Under the pieces are notes generated by a model. It ran no database searches and was not told where the DNA came from. It was given only the letters and a program-made list of their open reading frames with translations. A stretch of DNA of 64,000 nt, taken from contig NZ_KQ969495.1 of the NCBI RefSeq assembly GCF_001578885.1, positions 180,028-244,027 of the forward strand, written 5' to 3'. A program made the translations under genes and the position numbers. The stretch is from Streptococcus sp. DD12 (GTDB lineage: Bacteria > Bacillota > Bacilli > Lactobacillales > Streptococcaceae). Positions 11,657 to 20,505 of the stretch are shown one piece after another (positions within the stretch are counted from its first letter, which is position 1; every line of letters begins with the position of its first letter).

Positions 11657-11665
11657 TGCTATAAT
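11657..11665 (+). promoter_or_regulatory. Extended -10 promoter of dpr
   Basis: TGCTATAAT is an exact extended -10 element, about 25 bases before the ribosome site of dpr. No clear -35 was seen, which is usual for extended -10 promoters. I could not find a convincing PerR box. Confidence 0.6.
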
Positions 11666-11697
11666 AAGGTGTAGCAAAAATGAAGGGAGTTATTATC

Positions 11698-12198
11698 ATG
11701 GTTGCTAATCCTACAGTATCTAATCTTTACAAAAACGAAGAATTACCAAAAACAAAAGCCGTTTTAAACCAATCCGTAGCTGATTTGTCAAAAGCTTACT
11801 CTATCATTCACCAAGTTCACTGGTATATGCGTGGACGTGGTTTCCTTTACTTGCATCCAAAAATGGATGAGTACATGGACACTTTGAATGGTTTCTTAGA
11901 CGAAATCAGCGAACGTTTGATTACTATCGGTGGTGCCCCTTACTCAACTTTGAAAGAGTTTGATGACAATTCACAATTAGTTGAAGAACCAGGGTCTTAT
12001 GATTTAAGCATGGAAGACCGCATCGAACGTCTGATTGGTGTCTATGCCTACTTGTCAGAGCTTTTCCAAAAAGGTTTGGATGACACGGCCTCTGAAGGGG
12101 ATGATGTCTCAAACGATATTTTTGTCCAAGCCAAAGCTGATGCTGACAAAAACTTGTGGATGCTTAAAGCAGAAGCAAACCGAGGCGCAAGAGACTAA
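11698..12198 (+). CDS. dpr: Dps-like peroxide resistance ferritin
   Basis: Dodecameric iron-storage protein that oxidises ferrous iron and so limits hydroxyl radical formation, important in catalase-negative streptococci. Residues H41, H53, D68 and E72 match the spacing of the inter-subunit ferroxidase site of Dps proteins. In-frame ATG 11680 exists, but AAGGGAG at 11682-11688 is well placed for ATG 11698 (166 aa). A terminator-like hairpin follows. Confidence 0.93.
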   Translation: MVANPTVSNLYKNEELPKTKAVLNQSVADLSKAYSIIHQVHWYMRGRGFLYLHPKMDEYMDTLNGFLDEISERLITIGGAPYSTLKEFDDNSQLVEEPGSYDLSMEDRIERLIGVYAYLSELFQKGLDDTASEGDDVSNDIFVQAKADADKNLWMLKAEANRGARD

Positions 12199-12211
12199 TT
12201 TTAAAGAAAAT

Positions 12212-12246
12212 GAAAAGGCTTCCTCTTGTCAGAGAGGGGCTTTTTT
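12212..12246 (+). terminator. Terminator after dpr
   Basis: AAAGGCTTCCTCT and AGAGAGGGGCTTT form a slightly bulged hairpin followed by six T. Confidence 0.65.
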
Positions 12247-12263
12247 GCTACAATTATCCACAT

Positions 12264-12488
12264 ATGGAAACCTTATACGATGTGCAGCAATTATTAAAAC
12301 ATTATGGTATTATCGTCTATATGGGCAAGCGTTTGTATGATATCGAGTTGATGAAGATTGAACTGGCGAAAATCTATGAAGCTGGACTTATCGACAGACA
12401 AGTATTTATGCAAGCCGAACTGGTCCTGAGACGCGAGCATCGGTTAGAAATGGAGCGAGAACATGGCGAAAAAACTTCTGGGGATTGA
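12264..12488 (+). CDS. yqgQ: YqgQ-family small protein
   Basis: Small conserved protein of 74 aa (DUF910 family), of unknown function, usually found immediately upstream of a ROK glucokinase gene, as here. The core METLYDVQQLLKHYGIIVYM and the basic C-terminal helix are typical. The ORF can be extended upstream in frame, but that would run through the dpr terminator. The 3' end overlaps the glucokinase start by 26 bases, which suggests translational coupling. Confidence 0.85.
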   Translation: METLYDVQQLLKHYGIIVYMGKRLYDIELMKIELAKIYEAGLIDRQVFMQAELVLRREHRLEMEREHGEKTSGD

Positions 12489-13428
12489 CCTTGGTGGAAC
12501 AACGATAAAATTTGGAATTGTTACCTTGCAAGGTGAGGTACAAGAAAAATGGGCTATTGCAACCAATACATTGGATGATGGCAAGCATATTGTGCCAGAT
12601 ATTGTTGCAGCGATTAAACACCGCTTAGATCTCTACGGGATGACAGCAGCTGACTTTGCAGGTATCGGTATGGGATCGCCTGGGGCGGTTGACCGTTCGG
12701 CCAAGACTGTTTCTAATGCCTATAACCTCAACTGGGAGGACCGTCAGGAAATTGGTTCCGTGATCGAACGCGAGATTGGGATTCCTTTTGCCATTGATAA
12801 TGATGCCAATGTGGCAGCGCTTGGTGAACGTTGGGTCGGTGCTGGAGAAAACAATCCTGATGTTGTTTTTGTCACTCTGGGAACGGGTGTTGGCGGTGGT
12901 ATCATTGCCGATGGCAACCTTATCCATGGTGTGGCTGGTGCTGGTGGTGAAATTGGCCACGTTATTGTTGAACCACAAGATGGCTTTGCCTGCACCTGTG
13001 GAAATCAGGGTTGCTTGGAAACAGTCGCTTCTGCGACTGGTGTAGTGCGTGTGGCGCGTTTGTTAGCGGAGTCTTACGAAGGCACTTCAGATATTAAGGC
13101 CCAAATTGATAATGGGGAAGCGGTTAGCAGTAAGGATATCTTTGATGCGGCCAAGGCAGGCGACAGCTTTGCAGAAAGTATTGTTGACCGTGTCAGCGCT
13201 TATTTAGGTTTGGCAGTAGCTAATATTTCGAATATTTTGAACCCTGATTCCGTTGTTATTGGCGGTGGGGTTTCGGCAGCAGGTGAATTTTTGCGTAGTC
13301 GTGTGGAGACCTATTTCCAAAAATACGCTTTTCCTAAGGTGCGACAAACGACCCGTATCAAGATTGCAGAACTCGGCAATGACGCTGGTATCATTGGCGC
13401 AGCGAGTTTGGCTAGACAAGAGGCATAA
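12463..13428 (+). CDS. glk: Glucokinase, ROK family
   Basis: Phosphorylates free glucose to glucose 6-phosphate in the cytoplasm. The N-terminal phosphate loop is GIDLGGTTIKFGI. The ROK zinc motif CTCGNQGCLE has Cys at 177, 179 and 184, with an ExGH motif (EIGHVIVE) before it. Length 321 aa fits. It overlaps yqgQ and is followed after 21 bases by a rhodanese-like gene. Confidence 0.93.
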   Translation: MAKKLLGIDLGGTTIKFGIVTLQGEVQEKWAIATNTLDDGKHIVPDIVAAIKHRLDLYGMTAADFAGIGMGSPGAVDRSAKTVSNAYNLNWEDRQEIGSVIEREIGIPFAIDNDANVAALGERWVGAGENNPDVVFVTLGTGVGGGIIADGNLIHGVAGAGGEIGHVIVEPQDGFACTCGNQGCLETVASATGVVRVARLLAESYEGTSDIKAQIDNGEAVSSKDIFDAAKAGDSFAESIVDRVSAYLGLAVANISNILNPDSVVIGGGVSAAGEFLRSRVETYFQKYAFPKVRQTTRIKIAELGNDAGIIGAASLARQEA

Positions 13429-13449
13429 ATTAGAAGGATTCTTTAAACC

Positions 13450-13845
13450 ATGGCAGAAAACATCATCACATATCTCTTTATTGTTGCGATTTTAATCTAT
13501 TTGGCTTGGCAAGGTTATCGTTACTGGGCGCGTCACCATTATGCTAAGTATGTTGAAAATCAAGCCTTTCAAGAGCAAATGCTCCAAGGACAACTGGTTG
13601 ACTTACGAGACCCGGTTGCCTTTCGCAAAAAACATATCTTAGGGGCGCGTAACTTTAACATTCAACAATTCAAGGAAAGTTTGGGGGCTTTGGTTAAAAC
13701 AAAACCCGTCCTGCTTTATGGTAGCAGCCGCGATGTGAATACTATCGGTAAGGCGATTCGTATCTTACATGCTGCAGGTTACAAAGAAATCTATGTTTTG
13801 AAATTCGGTATTGACTATTGGGAAGGCAAGGTCAAAGAAGGCTAA
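13450..13845 (+). CDS. Membrane-anchored rhodanese-like domain protein lacking the catalytic cysteine
   Basis: A single N-terminal membrane helix (about residues 5-20) is followed by a rhodanese fold with QLVDLRDPVAFRKKHILGARN. At the active-site loop, where active enzymes have YCxxGxR, this protein reads LLYGSSRDVNT, so the cysteine is replaced by glycine. Sulfurtransferase activity is therefore unlikely; a binding or scaffold role is possible. It is the last gene of yqgQ-glk-rhodanese and is closed by a strong terminator. Confidence 0.8.
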   Translation: MAENIITYLFIVAILIYLAWQGYRYWARHHYAKYVENQAFQEQMLQGQLVDLRDPVAFRKKHILGARNFNIQQFKESLGALVKTKPVLLYGSSRDVNTIGKAIRILHAAGYKEIYVLKFGIDYWEGKVKEG

Positions 13846-13880
13846 AAAAGAGCGTGAGACAGGGGTCTCATGCTCTTTTT
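13844..13880. terminator. Strong terminator between convergent genes
   Basis: AAAAAGAGCGTGAGAC and GTCTCATGCTCTTTTT pair around AGGG. A and T runs on both flanks make it bidirectional. Confidence 0.9.
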
Positions 13881-13885
13881 GCTTC

Positions 13886-14182
13886 TTAAGCTCGAGGGAT
13901 AGTCATTTCAATCAGATTTGACGTGTGGATGGTTTTGATGTGCTCAAATTGCGCACTCTTATCAATTTTTCGCTTGAGGAAGAATTCACGAATGGTTGTG
14001 ATTTCACTATCTTTAATAGCCCGGTGTTTATTGGAAATGAGTATTTCATAGTGTCCCGGGGCTTCTGTGAAGATAACGTCTGTGTTCCCCGCCGAATACG
14101 TCTCGACTAAGGAGGCATCAGTGTTAGCCAGTTGGCTACGTACGAGCTTGCCATGGCTACTTGTCGTGTTAATCAGTTTCAT
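13886..14182 (-). CDS. DUF1827 family protein
   Basis: Conserved 98-residue protein of lactic acid bacteria with no known function. The start MKLINTTSSHGKLVRSQLAN and the DVIFTEAPGHYEILISNKHR core are characteristic. A ribosome site (AGGAGAAGGAT on the minus strand) precedes the start. It is soluble by composition and stands as a single gene on the minus strand. Confidence 0.82.
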   Translation of the reverse strand: MKLINTTSSHGKLVRSQLANTDASLVETYSAGNTDVIFTEAPGHYEILISNKHRAIKDSEITTIREFFLKRKIDKSAQFEHIKTIHTSNLIEMTIPRA

Positions 14183-14249
14183 ATCCTTCTCCTCGTCTCT
14201 TGTCTATTTGTTTTATTATACCACTTTTTGACGGCTTGGTTAGAGAAAT

Positions 14250-14699
14250 TTAAGCATTTTCTTTGGCCAACCATTGGTCAAGGCCCCACTTATGTGATCC
14301 TCGTTTGAGTTTTTCTCGAGCCTCTGAGATTGGAAACCAAGCGACATGATTGAAGTCTTCTAGAGGTTTTCCCAGAACTTGATAGGACAAGGTCTCATAA
14401 ATATAGGCGGGGTTGTGGTAGTAGGTGTCTCGGTGGGAGGAATAAAAATATTCGTCTGCTTGACCGAGGTAGGCCCCTAGTTGAGCAGAAAATCCCAGTT
14501 CTTCATGCAATTCCCGAGCCAGTGCTTGGGTTTGATTTTCCCCGTCCTCGATTTCACCACCAGGTAAAAACCAGGCGCCATTTGGGGCTTGTACCAGAAT
14601 AATTTGGGTTTTTTCAGGATTTGGGATAATGGCGTAAACGCCAAAACGGTCCTGATAGGTTTTGTGGGCTTCTTTGATGCCAAATGCAGGTATGGTCAT
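14250..14699 (-). CDS. NUDIX hydrolase
   Basis: Hydrolyses a nucleoside diphosphate linked to another group; the substrate cannot be told. The NUDIX box G-x5-E-x7-REL-x-EE-x-G is seen in GGEIEDGENQTQALARELHE and the following ELGF. An in-frame ATG 42 bases further upstream exists, but AGGAGAGACTT on the minus strand sits right before ATG 14699 (149 aa). Confidence 0.85.
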   Translation of the reverse strand: MTIPAFGIKEAHKTYQDRFGVYAIIPNPEKTQIILVQAPNGAWFLPGGEIEDGENQTQALARELHEELGFSAQLGAYLGQADEYFYSSHRDTYYHNPAYIYETLSYQVLGKPLEDFNHVAWFPISEAREKLKRGSHKWGLDQWLAKENA

Positions 14700-14801
14700 A
14701 AGTCTCTCCTTTTTATTATTATAGCAAAAATGCGCTTTCATGACTAGAGCTCAAATGGCTTGGTGGTTTAAAATGCTAAAAGAGCATGCTATAATAACGG
14801 T

Positions 14802-17267
14802 ATGATGAATGCGAAGCACAAGAAGTATGCAGTGGTTGATTTAGAAGCCACGAGCGCAAGAAGTGATGGCAAAATTATCCAGATTGGCATTGTTATCGTT
14901 GAAGCAGGCAAGATAGTGGCAGAATATGCGACCGATGTGAATCCTCATGAGCCTCTAGACAACCATATTATTGAATTAACGGGCATTACAGACCAACAGT
15001 TAGCCCAGGCACCTGATTTTTCACAGGTGGCCGGTCAGGTTTATGACTTGATTGCTGATTGTATTTTTGTGGCTCACAATGTGACTTTTGATGCCAATTT
15101 TTTGGCAGAGGCCCTTTTCTTTGAAGGCTATGAGTTGAGGACGCCACGCGTGGATACGGTTGAGTTAGCGCAAGTATTTTTTCCGAGTTTTGAAAAATAT
15201 AATTTGTCTTTTTTGGCAAAAGAGCTGTCACTTGACCTTGAACAGGCCCATACAGCGATTCAGGATGCTCAGGCGACCGCTCAGTTGCTGATGACTTTGC
15301 AGGATAAAATTCGGTCTTTACCTCGTCAGACAGTCGAGTTGCTCTTACGTTTTTCTGATGCCTTGCTCTATGAAACGTATCTGGTTTTGGAGGAATGTTT
15401 AGCAGATTGCCGACAGGATTTACCCAAAGGCTATACCCAAGTGGCGCAATTGGTGGTTCCTCAGCCTCGGCCCTTGCTGAAAAAACGGCGCCTCTCTCAG
15501 GAGTGGAGCCATAATTTGGCCTTGCTGGGTTTGGAGGAACGCCCGTTACAAGAACAGATGGCCGATTGGGTTCGTACCAGCCTTGATGATGGGCGCATCA
15601 CAGGCATTCAGGCCCCGGCTGGATTGGGGAAAACCTATGCCTACTTACTAGGTATTTTTATGGCCAATCCCAGTCAACAAGTGGTGCTTTGCGTTCCGAC
15701 CAAGGCCTTGCAGGATCAGTTGGTCCAACAGGAATTACAGCAATTAGCCCAGGTCTTTCATGTGGATTTTCAATCCTTGAAGTCCCCAAGGGATTTGATT
15801 AAATTAGATGCCTTTTATGACAGCCTGGCACAGCAAGATAACCGCTTGATTCAACGCTTTAAAATGCAACTTATCGTTTGGCTTTTGGAGACCCAAACAG
15901 GTGATTTATCCGAAATCCGGCAATGGCAACGGGTGGCTGATTATATTGATGGCATACGTCACGATGGTAAGCTCAAGGCTGGGTCGCTCTTTACTGGGGT
16001 TGATTTTTGGCAGAGGGCTTATGAGCGAGGCAAAGAGGTTCCGCTTCTGGTGACCAATCACGCTTACCTGTTGACACGGATCGAGGACGATAAAGCCTTC
16101 CTGACAGACAAGATAGTGGTCATCGATGAAGCCCAGAGAATGTATTTAGCGACGGAACAATTTTCTTGCCGTCGCCTGGAACTGGTCAGTTTTTCCAAGC
16201 GTATAGCCCAAGTGCTAAAAGAAAATCAGGATATTTTGACCAAACGCCTACTAGAGGATGCCATGCGGGTGATTGAGCAGTTGCTGGCAGATAGCCGTGG
16301 ACGTGCAGGAGGTGTGCCTAGAGCCGACTTGGTTCAGGCCTTGCAACAGGATATCCGTGAGTTACCTGAGGGTGTTTGCGATGACGAAAAGCGCTGGGCT
16401 CAGTCTGGTATGGGCTACTTTCAGTGGTATACGGAAATGCGCGCAGAACAAAGACTGTTTTGGTTGGAGGCATCCCCTGAAAAACTCAGTTTATTCAGTG
16501 CCTATTTGCCCACAGTGAAAAAACTTTATCTGGTGTCTGCGACACTAGCGATTAGTCCACAGGTAAATTTGATGGATTTGCTTGGATTTGCACGTGAAAA
16601 AGTTGATTTGCACGTGATTGAGACGCCTCCCAAAGCTAATCAGGTCTTTTATATTGATCGCAGCATGCCAGAGGTTCATGCGGTGTCACGTGCCCAGTAT
16701 GTGCAAGCGCTCTTGGAACGGCTACACCAACTTTATCAGCTAGGACAGCGAGGTCTGGTGCTCTTTACTTCACGGCAGTTACTCATGGAAACAGCTGATG
16801 CCCTAACAGAGTTGGCGATTCCCTTTGTCAGCCAGTTAGATTTTGAACAGGCAAAAAAAGCGAAACAGCGTTTTGATGAAGGTGAGGGAGCTTTCCTTTT
16901 GGGAACAGGGAGCTTCTGGGAGGGGGTTGATTTTGCACAGCAAGACCGTCTGGTGCTAGTCATCACCCACCTGCCCTTTGATAATCCGCAAGATCCCCTC
17001 ATGGTAAAAATGAGCGCTTTTCTGGAAGAGCGAGGATTGCAAAGTTTTTCTCATTATAGTCTGCCTCATATGTTATTGCGCCTGCAACAGGCCATCGGTC
17101 GAACCAATCGCAGGGACAATCAAAAATCAGCCGTTCTCTTGTTGGATAACCGTTTCTTGCACAAGGGCTATGGCGAAGTGGCAATTGCTTATTTGAAGCA
17201 ATATTTACCGATAAAAAATGAAGAATTCCCAGAAATCCTCCGTGATTTGTCAGATTTTTTGCTATAA
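14802..17267 (+). CDS. dinG: DinG-like ATP-dependent helicase fused to a DnaQ-type 3'-5' exonuclease
   Basis: The N-terminal 165 residues are a DEDDh exonuclease: D13 and E15 (VVDLEATS), FVAHNVTFDANFL, and HTAIQDAQAT. The rest is an XPD/DinG-like superfamily 2 helicase with Walker A APAGLGKT near 271-278, a DEAQ box (VIDEAQRM) near 440-447 and the C-terminal motif QQAIGRTNR. No cluster of four cysteines is visible for an Fe-S domain, in line with other Firmicutes versions. A likely role is DNA repair or replication restart. ATGATG at 14802 leaves the exact start open by one codon. Confidence 0.9.
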   Translation: MMNAKHKKYAVVDLEATSARSDGKIIQIGIVIVEAGKIVAEYATDVNPHEPLDNHIIELTGITDQQLAQAPDFSQVAGQVYDLIADCIFVAHNVTFDANFLAEALFFEGYELRTPRVDTVELAQVFFPSFEKYNLSFLAKELSLDLEQAHTAIQDAQATAQLLMTLQDKIRSLPRQTVELLLRFSDALLYETYLVLEECLADCRQDLPKGYTQVAQLVVPQPRPLLKKRRLSQEWSHNLALLGLEERPLQEQMADWVRTSLDDGRITGIQAPAGLGKTYAYLLGIFMANPSQQVVLCVPTKALQDQLVQQELQQLAQVFHVDFQSLKSPRDLIKLDAFYDSLAQQDNRLIQRFKMQLIVWLLETQTGDLSEIRQWQRVADYIDGIRHDGKLKAGSLFTGVDFWQRAYERGKEVPLLVTNHAYLLTRIEDDKAFLTDKIVVIDEAQRMYLATEQFSCRRLELVSFSKRIAQVLKENQDILTKRLLEDAMRVIEQLLADSRGRAGGVPRADLVQALQQDIRELPEGVCDDEKRWAQSGMGYFQWYTEMRAEQRLFWLEASPEKLSLFSAYLPTVKKLYLVSATLAISPQVNLMDLLGFAREKVDLHVIETPPKANQVFYIDRSMPEVHAVSRAQYVQALLERLHQLYQLGQRGLVLFTSRQLLMETADALTELAIPFVSQLDFEQAKKAKQRFDEGEGAFLLGTGSFWEGVDFAQQDRLVLVITHLPFDNPQDPLMVKMSAFLEERGLQSFSHYSLPHMLLRLQQAIGRTNRRDNQKSAVLLLDNRFLHKGYGEVAIAYLKQYLPIKNEEFPEILRDLSDFLL

Positions 17268-17303
17268 TAAGAGGATGCAAGGACTATTTAAGGGGGAAAG
17301 TAC

Positions 17304-18482
17304 GTGAGACTATCACAACGAATTCAAAATATGGCAGAAAGTGTCACTTTGGCGGCTGGCGCAAGGGCCAAAGCCTTAAAGGCTCAAGGCAAAGATATTT
17401 TGTCGCTAACCTTGGGGCAACCTGACTTTGTGACGCCGAAAGCTATTCAAGAGGCAGCTATTGCTGCTATCACGGATGGTCGGGCAAGCTTTTATACGCA
17501 GGCAGACGGCCTGCCTGAGATGAAGGCTGCTGTTGACCAGTATTTTCAGACTTATTATGGTTATTCGGTAGCTGCCAACCAGGTTGTGGTCGGCACAGGG
17601 GCTAAATTTATCCTATACGCCTTTTTCATGACCGTCATTGACCCAGGTGATGAAGTGATCATCCCGACACCTTACTGGGTGTCTTATGCCGATCAGGTTG
17701 AGTTAGCCGAAGGCAAGCCTGTTTTTGTTGATGCCAAGCAAGAAAATGGCTTTAAGGTCACCCCTGATGATTTAGAGGCTGCTAAGACGGATAAAACCAA
17801 AGTGCTCTTGCTCAATAGCCCATCCAATCCTACGGGCATGATTTACTCAGCTAAAGAGCTTCAGGCTCTAGGAGAGTGGGCAGTTGCCAATGATATTATC
17901 ATCTTAGCGGATGATATCTACGGTCGCTTGGTTTATAATGGTGCCGAATTTACGCCGATTTCTAGCCTATCTGAAGCCATTAAAAAGCAAACAGTCGTCA
18001 TAAATGGGGTGTCTAAAACCTATGCCATGACTGGCTGGCGGGTCGGTTTTGCAACTGGTGAAGCTGACATTATATCAGGTATGAGTAAGATGATTAGCCA
18101 GACCACTTCAAATCTGACAGCTGTGTCTCAATATGCAGCGATTGAAGCTTTGACTGGCGATCAAAGTGATGTGGAAACTATGCGGCAAGCTTTTGAAGAA
18201 AGGCTCAATACCATTTTCCCTCTGTTAGAGGAAGTGCCTGGTTTTGAAGTCATCAAACCGCAAGGTGCTTTTTACCTCTTTCCAAAAGTGTCGCAAGCCA
18301 TGGCTATTAAAGGGTTTGATGATGTCACGGCCTTTACAACAGATATTTTAGAAAAAACGGGAGTTGCTCTAGTAACAGGTGCCGGTTTTGGTGCGCCAGA
18401 ACACGTCCGTCTCAGCTATGCGACCGATTTAGATACGCTCAAAGATGCGGTAGGTCGCCTCAAACGTTACATGGAAGAATAA
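17304..18482 (+). CDS. aspC: Aspartate aminotransferase, class I PLP-dependent
   Basis: Transfers the amino group between aspartate and 2-oxoglutarate. Fold type I motifs are clear: SLTLGQPDF near the N-terminus, NSPSNPTG, and the PLP lysine K238 in [16 protein letters not shown]. The start is GTG 17304 after AAGGGGGAAAG. It is followed after 13 bases by asnS, giving an aspartate/asparagine unit, a common streptococcal pairing. Confidence 0.92.
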   Translation: MRLSQRIQNMAESVTLAAGARAKALKAQGKDILSLTLGQPDFVTPKAIQEAAIAAITDGRASFYTQADGLPEMKAAVDQYFQTYYGYSVAANQVVVGTGAKFILYAFFMTVIDPGDEVIIPTPYWVSYADQVELAEGKPVFVDAKQENGFKVTPDDLEAAKTDKTKVLLLNSPSNPTGMIYSAKELQALGEWAVANDIIILADDIYGRLVYNGAEFTPISSLSEAIKKQTVVINGVSKTYAMTGWRVGFATGEADIISGMSKMISQTTSNLTAVSQYAAIEALTGDQSDVETMRQAFEERLNTIFPLLEEVPGFEVIKPQGAFYLFPKVSQAMAIKGFDDVTAFTTDILEKTGVALVTGAGFGAPEHVRLSYATDLDTLKDAVGRLKRYMEE

Positions 18483-18495
18483 GAGAAAGAAGATT

Positions 18496-19839
18496 ATGTC
18501 AAAATACACAGCAATTCGAGATGTTAAAGAACATGTTGGTGAAGAGGTTACCATTGGTGGCTGGGTAGCTAACAAATCTGGTAAAGGAAAAATCGCCTTT
18601 TTACAACTCCGTGATGGGTCTGCCTTTTTCCAAGGGGTTGCTTTTAAACCAAACTTTATTGAAAAGTTTGGTGAAGAAGTAGGGCAAGAAAAATTCAATA
18701 CCATTCGTCATCTGAGTCAAGAAACAGCCGTTGAAGTGAAAGGGATTGTCAAAGCAGACGAACGCTCTAAATTCGGCTATGAATTAGATATCACTGACAT
18801 TGCGGTTATTGGGGCTTCTAAAGATTACCCGATTACGCCAAAAGAGCACGGGACTGACTTTTTGATGGATAACCGTCACCTCTGGTTGCGCTCTCGCAAG
18901 CAGGTAGCCATTATGCAAATCCGTAATGCGATTATCTATGCTAGCTATGAGTTTTTCGACCAAAATGGTTTTATCAAGTTTGATAGCCCTATCCTGTCTG
19001 GTAATGCTGCAGAGGATTCTACGGAGCTCTTTGAGACGGATTACTTTGGTTCACCAGCCTTTCTCAGTCAATCAGGACAACTTTATCTGGAAGCGGGAGC
19101 TATGGCCTTGGGACGGGTCTTTGACTTTGGACCAGTTTTCCGCGCGGAAAAATCCAAGACCCGTCGTCACCTGACAGAGTTTTGGATGATGGATGCGGAG
19201 TACCCTTTCTTGTCTCACGATGAGAGTTTGGATTTGCAAGAAGCTTACGTTAAGGCCTTGATTCAAGGTGTCCTAGACCGAGCTCCAGAAGCTTTGGAAA
19301 CCTTGGAACGTGACACCAGTCTCTTGCAAAAATACATCGACGAGCCTTTCAAGCGGATTTCTTATGATGATGCCATTGCCCTTTTGCAAGCTCATGAAAA
19401 TGATGCTGATGCGGACTACGAGCATTTAGAGCCGGGTGATGATTTCGGTTCACCGCATGAAACCTGGATTTCTAACTACTTTGGTCTTCCAACCTTTATC
19501 GTCAACTATCCAGCCAGCTTTAAAGCTTTCTATATGAAGCCGGTACCAGGAAACCCTGAGCGCGTGCTTTGTGCGGACTTGTTGGCTCCAGAAGGTTACG
19601 GAGAAATCATCGGAGGATCAGAGCGGGAAACAGATTACGATGCCCTTATTGCTAAGATGGATGCGCTTGGTATGGACAAATCTGAATATGACTTTTACCT
19701 AGACCTCCGCAAATACGGCTCCGTTCCCCACTGTGGTTTTGGAATCGGTATCGAACGGATGGTAACCTTTGCTGCAGGAACTAAGCACATCCGAGAAGCC
19801 ATCCCATTCCCACGGATGCTTCACCGGATCAAACCTTAA
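18496..19839 (+). CDS. asnS: Asparaginyl-tRNA synthetase
   Basis: Class IIb synthetase of 447 aa with an N-terminal OB-fold anticodon domain ([20 protein letters not shown]). The class II core has the [19 protein letters not shown] motif 2 and the C-terminal motif 3 [15 protein letters not shown]. It lies 13 bases after aspC and ends at a strong terminator. Confidence 0.97.
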   Translation: MSKYTAIRDVKEHVGEEVTIGGWVANKSGKGKIAFLQLRDGSAFFQGVAFKPNFIEKFGEEVGQEKFNTIRHLSQETAVEVKGIVKADERSKFGYELDITDIAVIGASKDYPITPKEHGTDFLMDNRHLWLRSRKQVAIMQIRNAIIYASYEFFDQNGFIKFDSPILSGNAAEDSTELFETDYFGSPAFLSQSGQLYLEAGAMALGRVFDFGPVFRAEKSKTRRHLTEFWMMDAEYPFLSHDESLDLQEAYVKALIQGVLDRAPEALETLERDTSLLQKYIDEPFKRISYDDAIALLQAHENDADADYEHLEPGDDFGSPHETWISNYFGLPTFIVNYPASFKAFYMKPVPGNPERVLCADLLAPEGYGEIIGGSERETDYDALIAKMDALGMDKSEYDFYLDLRKYGSVPHCGFGIGIERMVTFAAGTKHIREAIPFPRMLHRIKP

Positions 19840-19882
19840 GGCAGAAGAACCTCTCTTTCACAATCTGATGCCTATTTGGATC

Positions 19883-19913
19883 AAAAAAAGAAGACCTTGT
19901 GGTCTTCTTTTTT
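19883..19913. terminator. Terminator after asnS
   Basis: AAAAAAAGAAGACC and GGTCTTCTTTTTT around TTGT. Symmetric flanks could also stop transcripts from the convergent EamA gene. Confidence 0.88.
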
Positions 19914-19965
19914 CTATGCTCTTAAATTTGAAAAATGAATCAGATGTCCTGCTAATGGGTATTTA

Positions 19966-20379
19966 TCAACCGACCATCAACAAGGTACCGAGGGTAATCA
20001 GGGCACAGCCAATTAAAGCCTTAGGGGTAAAGGCATCATGGAGGAGTACAAAGGCTAAAATGAGGGTGAAGACAATACTAAGTTTATCAATGGCTGCCAC
20101 CTCTGTGGCGCGCCCTAGTTGCAGGGCACGGTAGTAGCATAACCATGAGGCACCTGTAGCAAGCCCTGATAGGGTTATAAAGAGCCAACTTTTTTGACTA
20201 ATGTGAGAGAGACCAGACTGGCTCTTGGTCATAAAAACGATGGCCCAGGCCATAAGAACGACCACCACTGTACGGATGGCCGTCGCTAGGTTACTATTGA
20301 CCTGTTCAATACCCATCTTAGCAAAAATAGCTGTCAAGGCAGCAAATACAGCCGATAAAAGTGCAAAAATTACCCACAT
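19966..20379 (-). CDS. EamA/DMT-type half-size transporter
   Basis: 137 aa with four hydrophobic helices, half the size of the usual ten-helix drug/metabolite transporter, and covering one EamA domain (NLATAIRTVVVVLMAW, LSGLATGASWLCYYRALQLG, VAAIDKLSIVFTLILA). Half-size members act as dimers. The substrate is unknown. AGGAGG-type ribosome site on the minus strand; no co-directional neighbour close by. Confidence 0.82.
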   Translation of the reverse strand: MWVIFALLSAVFAALTAIFAKMGIEQVNSNLATAIRTVVVVLMAWAIVFMTKSQSGLSHISQKSWLFITLSGLATGASWLCYYRALQLGRATEVAAIDKLSIVFTLILAFVLLHDAFTPKALIGCALITLGTLLMVG

Positions 20380-20452
20380 AGAATCCTCCTTTTATTTCAT
20401 TATAGGCCAAAGGGAGCACAGAAACAAGAGGCGGTTTAAGATGAACTGAAAT

Positions 20453-20489
20453 AAAAAATCAGTCTTTAAGGAAGAAGACTGATTTTTTT
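20453..20489 (-). terminator. Terminator of the YjeM-type permease gene
   Basis: AAAAAATCAGTCTT and AAGACTGATTTTTTT pair around an 8-base loop, directly after the permease stop on the minus strand. Confidence 0.85.
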
Positions 20490-20505
20490 GAGCAGGCAGA
20501 AGGGC

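Noticed and set aside
13224..13236. TTCGAATA inside glk (and another inside gtf near 30804) as ComX sites
   Set aside because: They are within coding sequence without suitable downstream genes and are expected by chance.
16273..16518. Alternative-frame ORF within the DinG-like gene
   Set aside because: The main frame is continuous with conserved helicase motifs on both sides.
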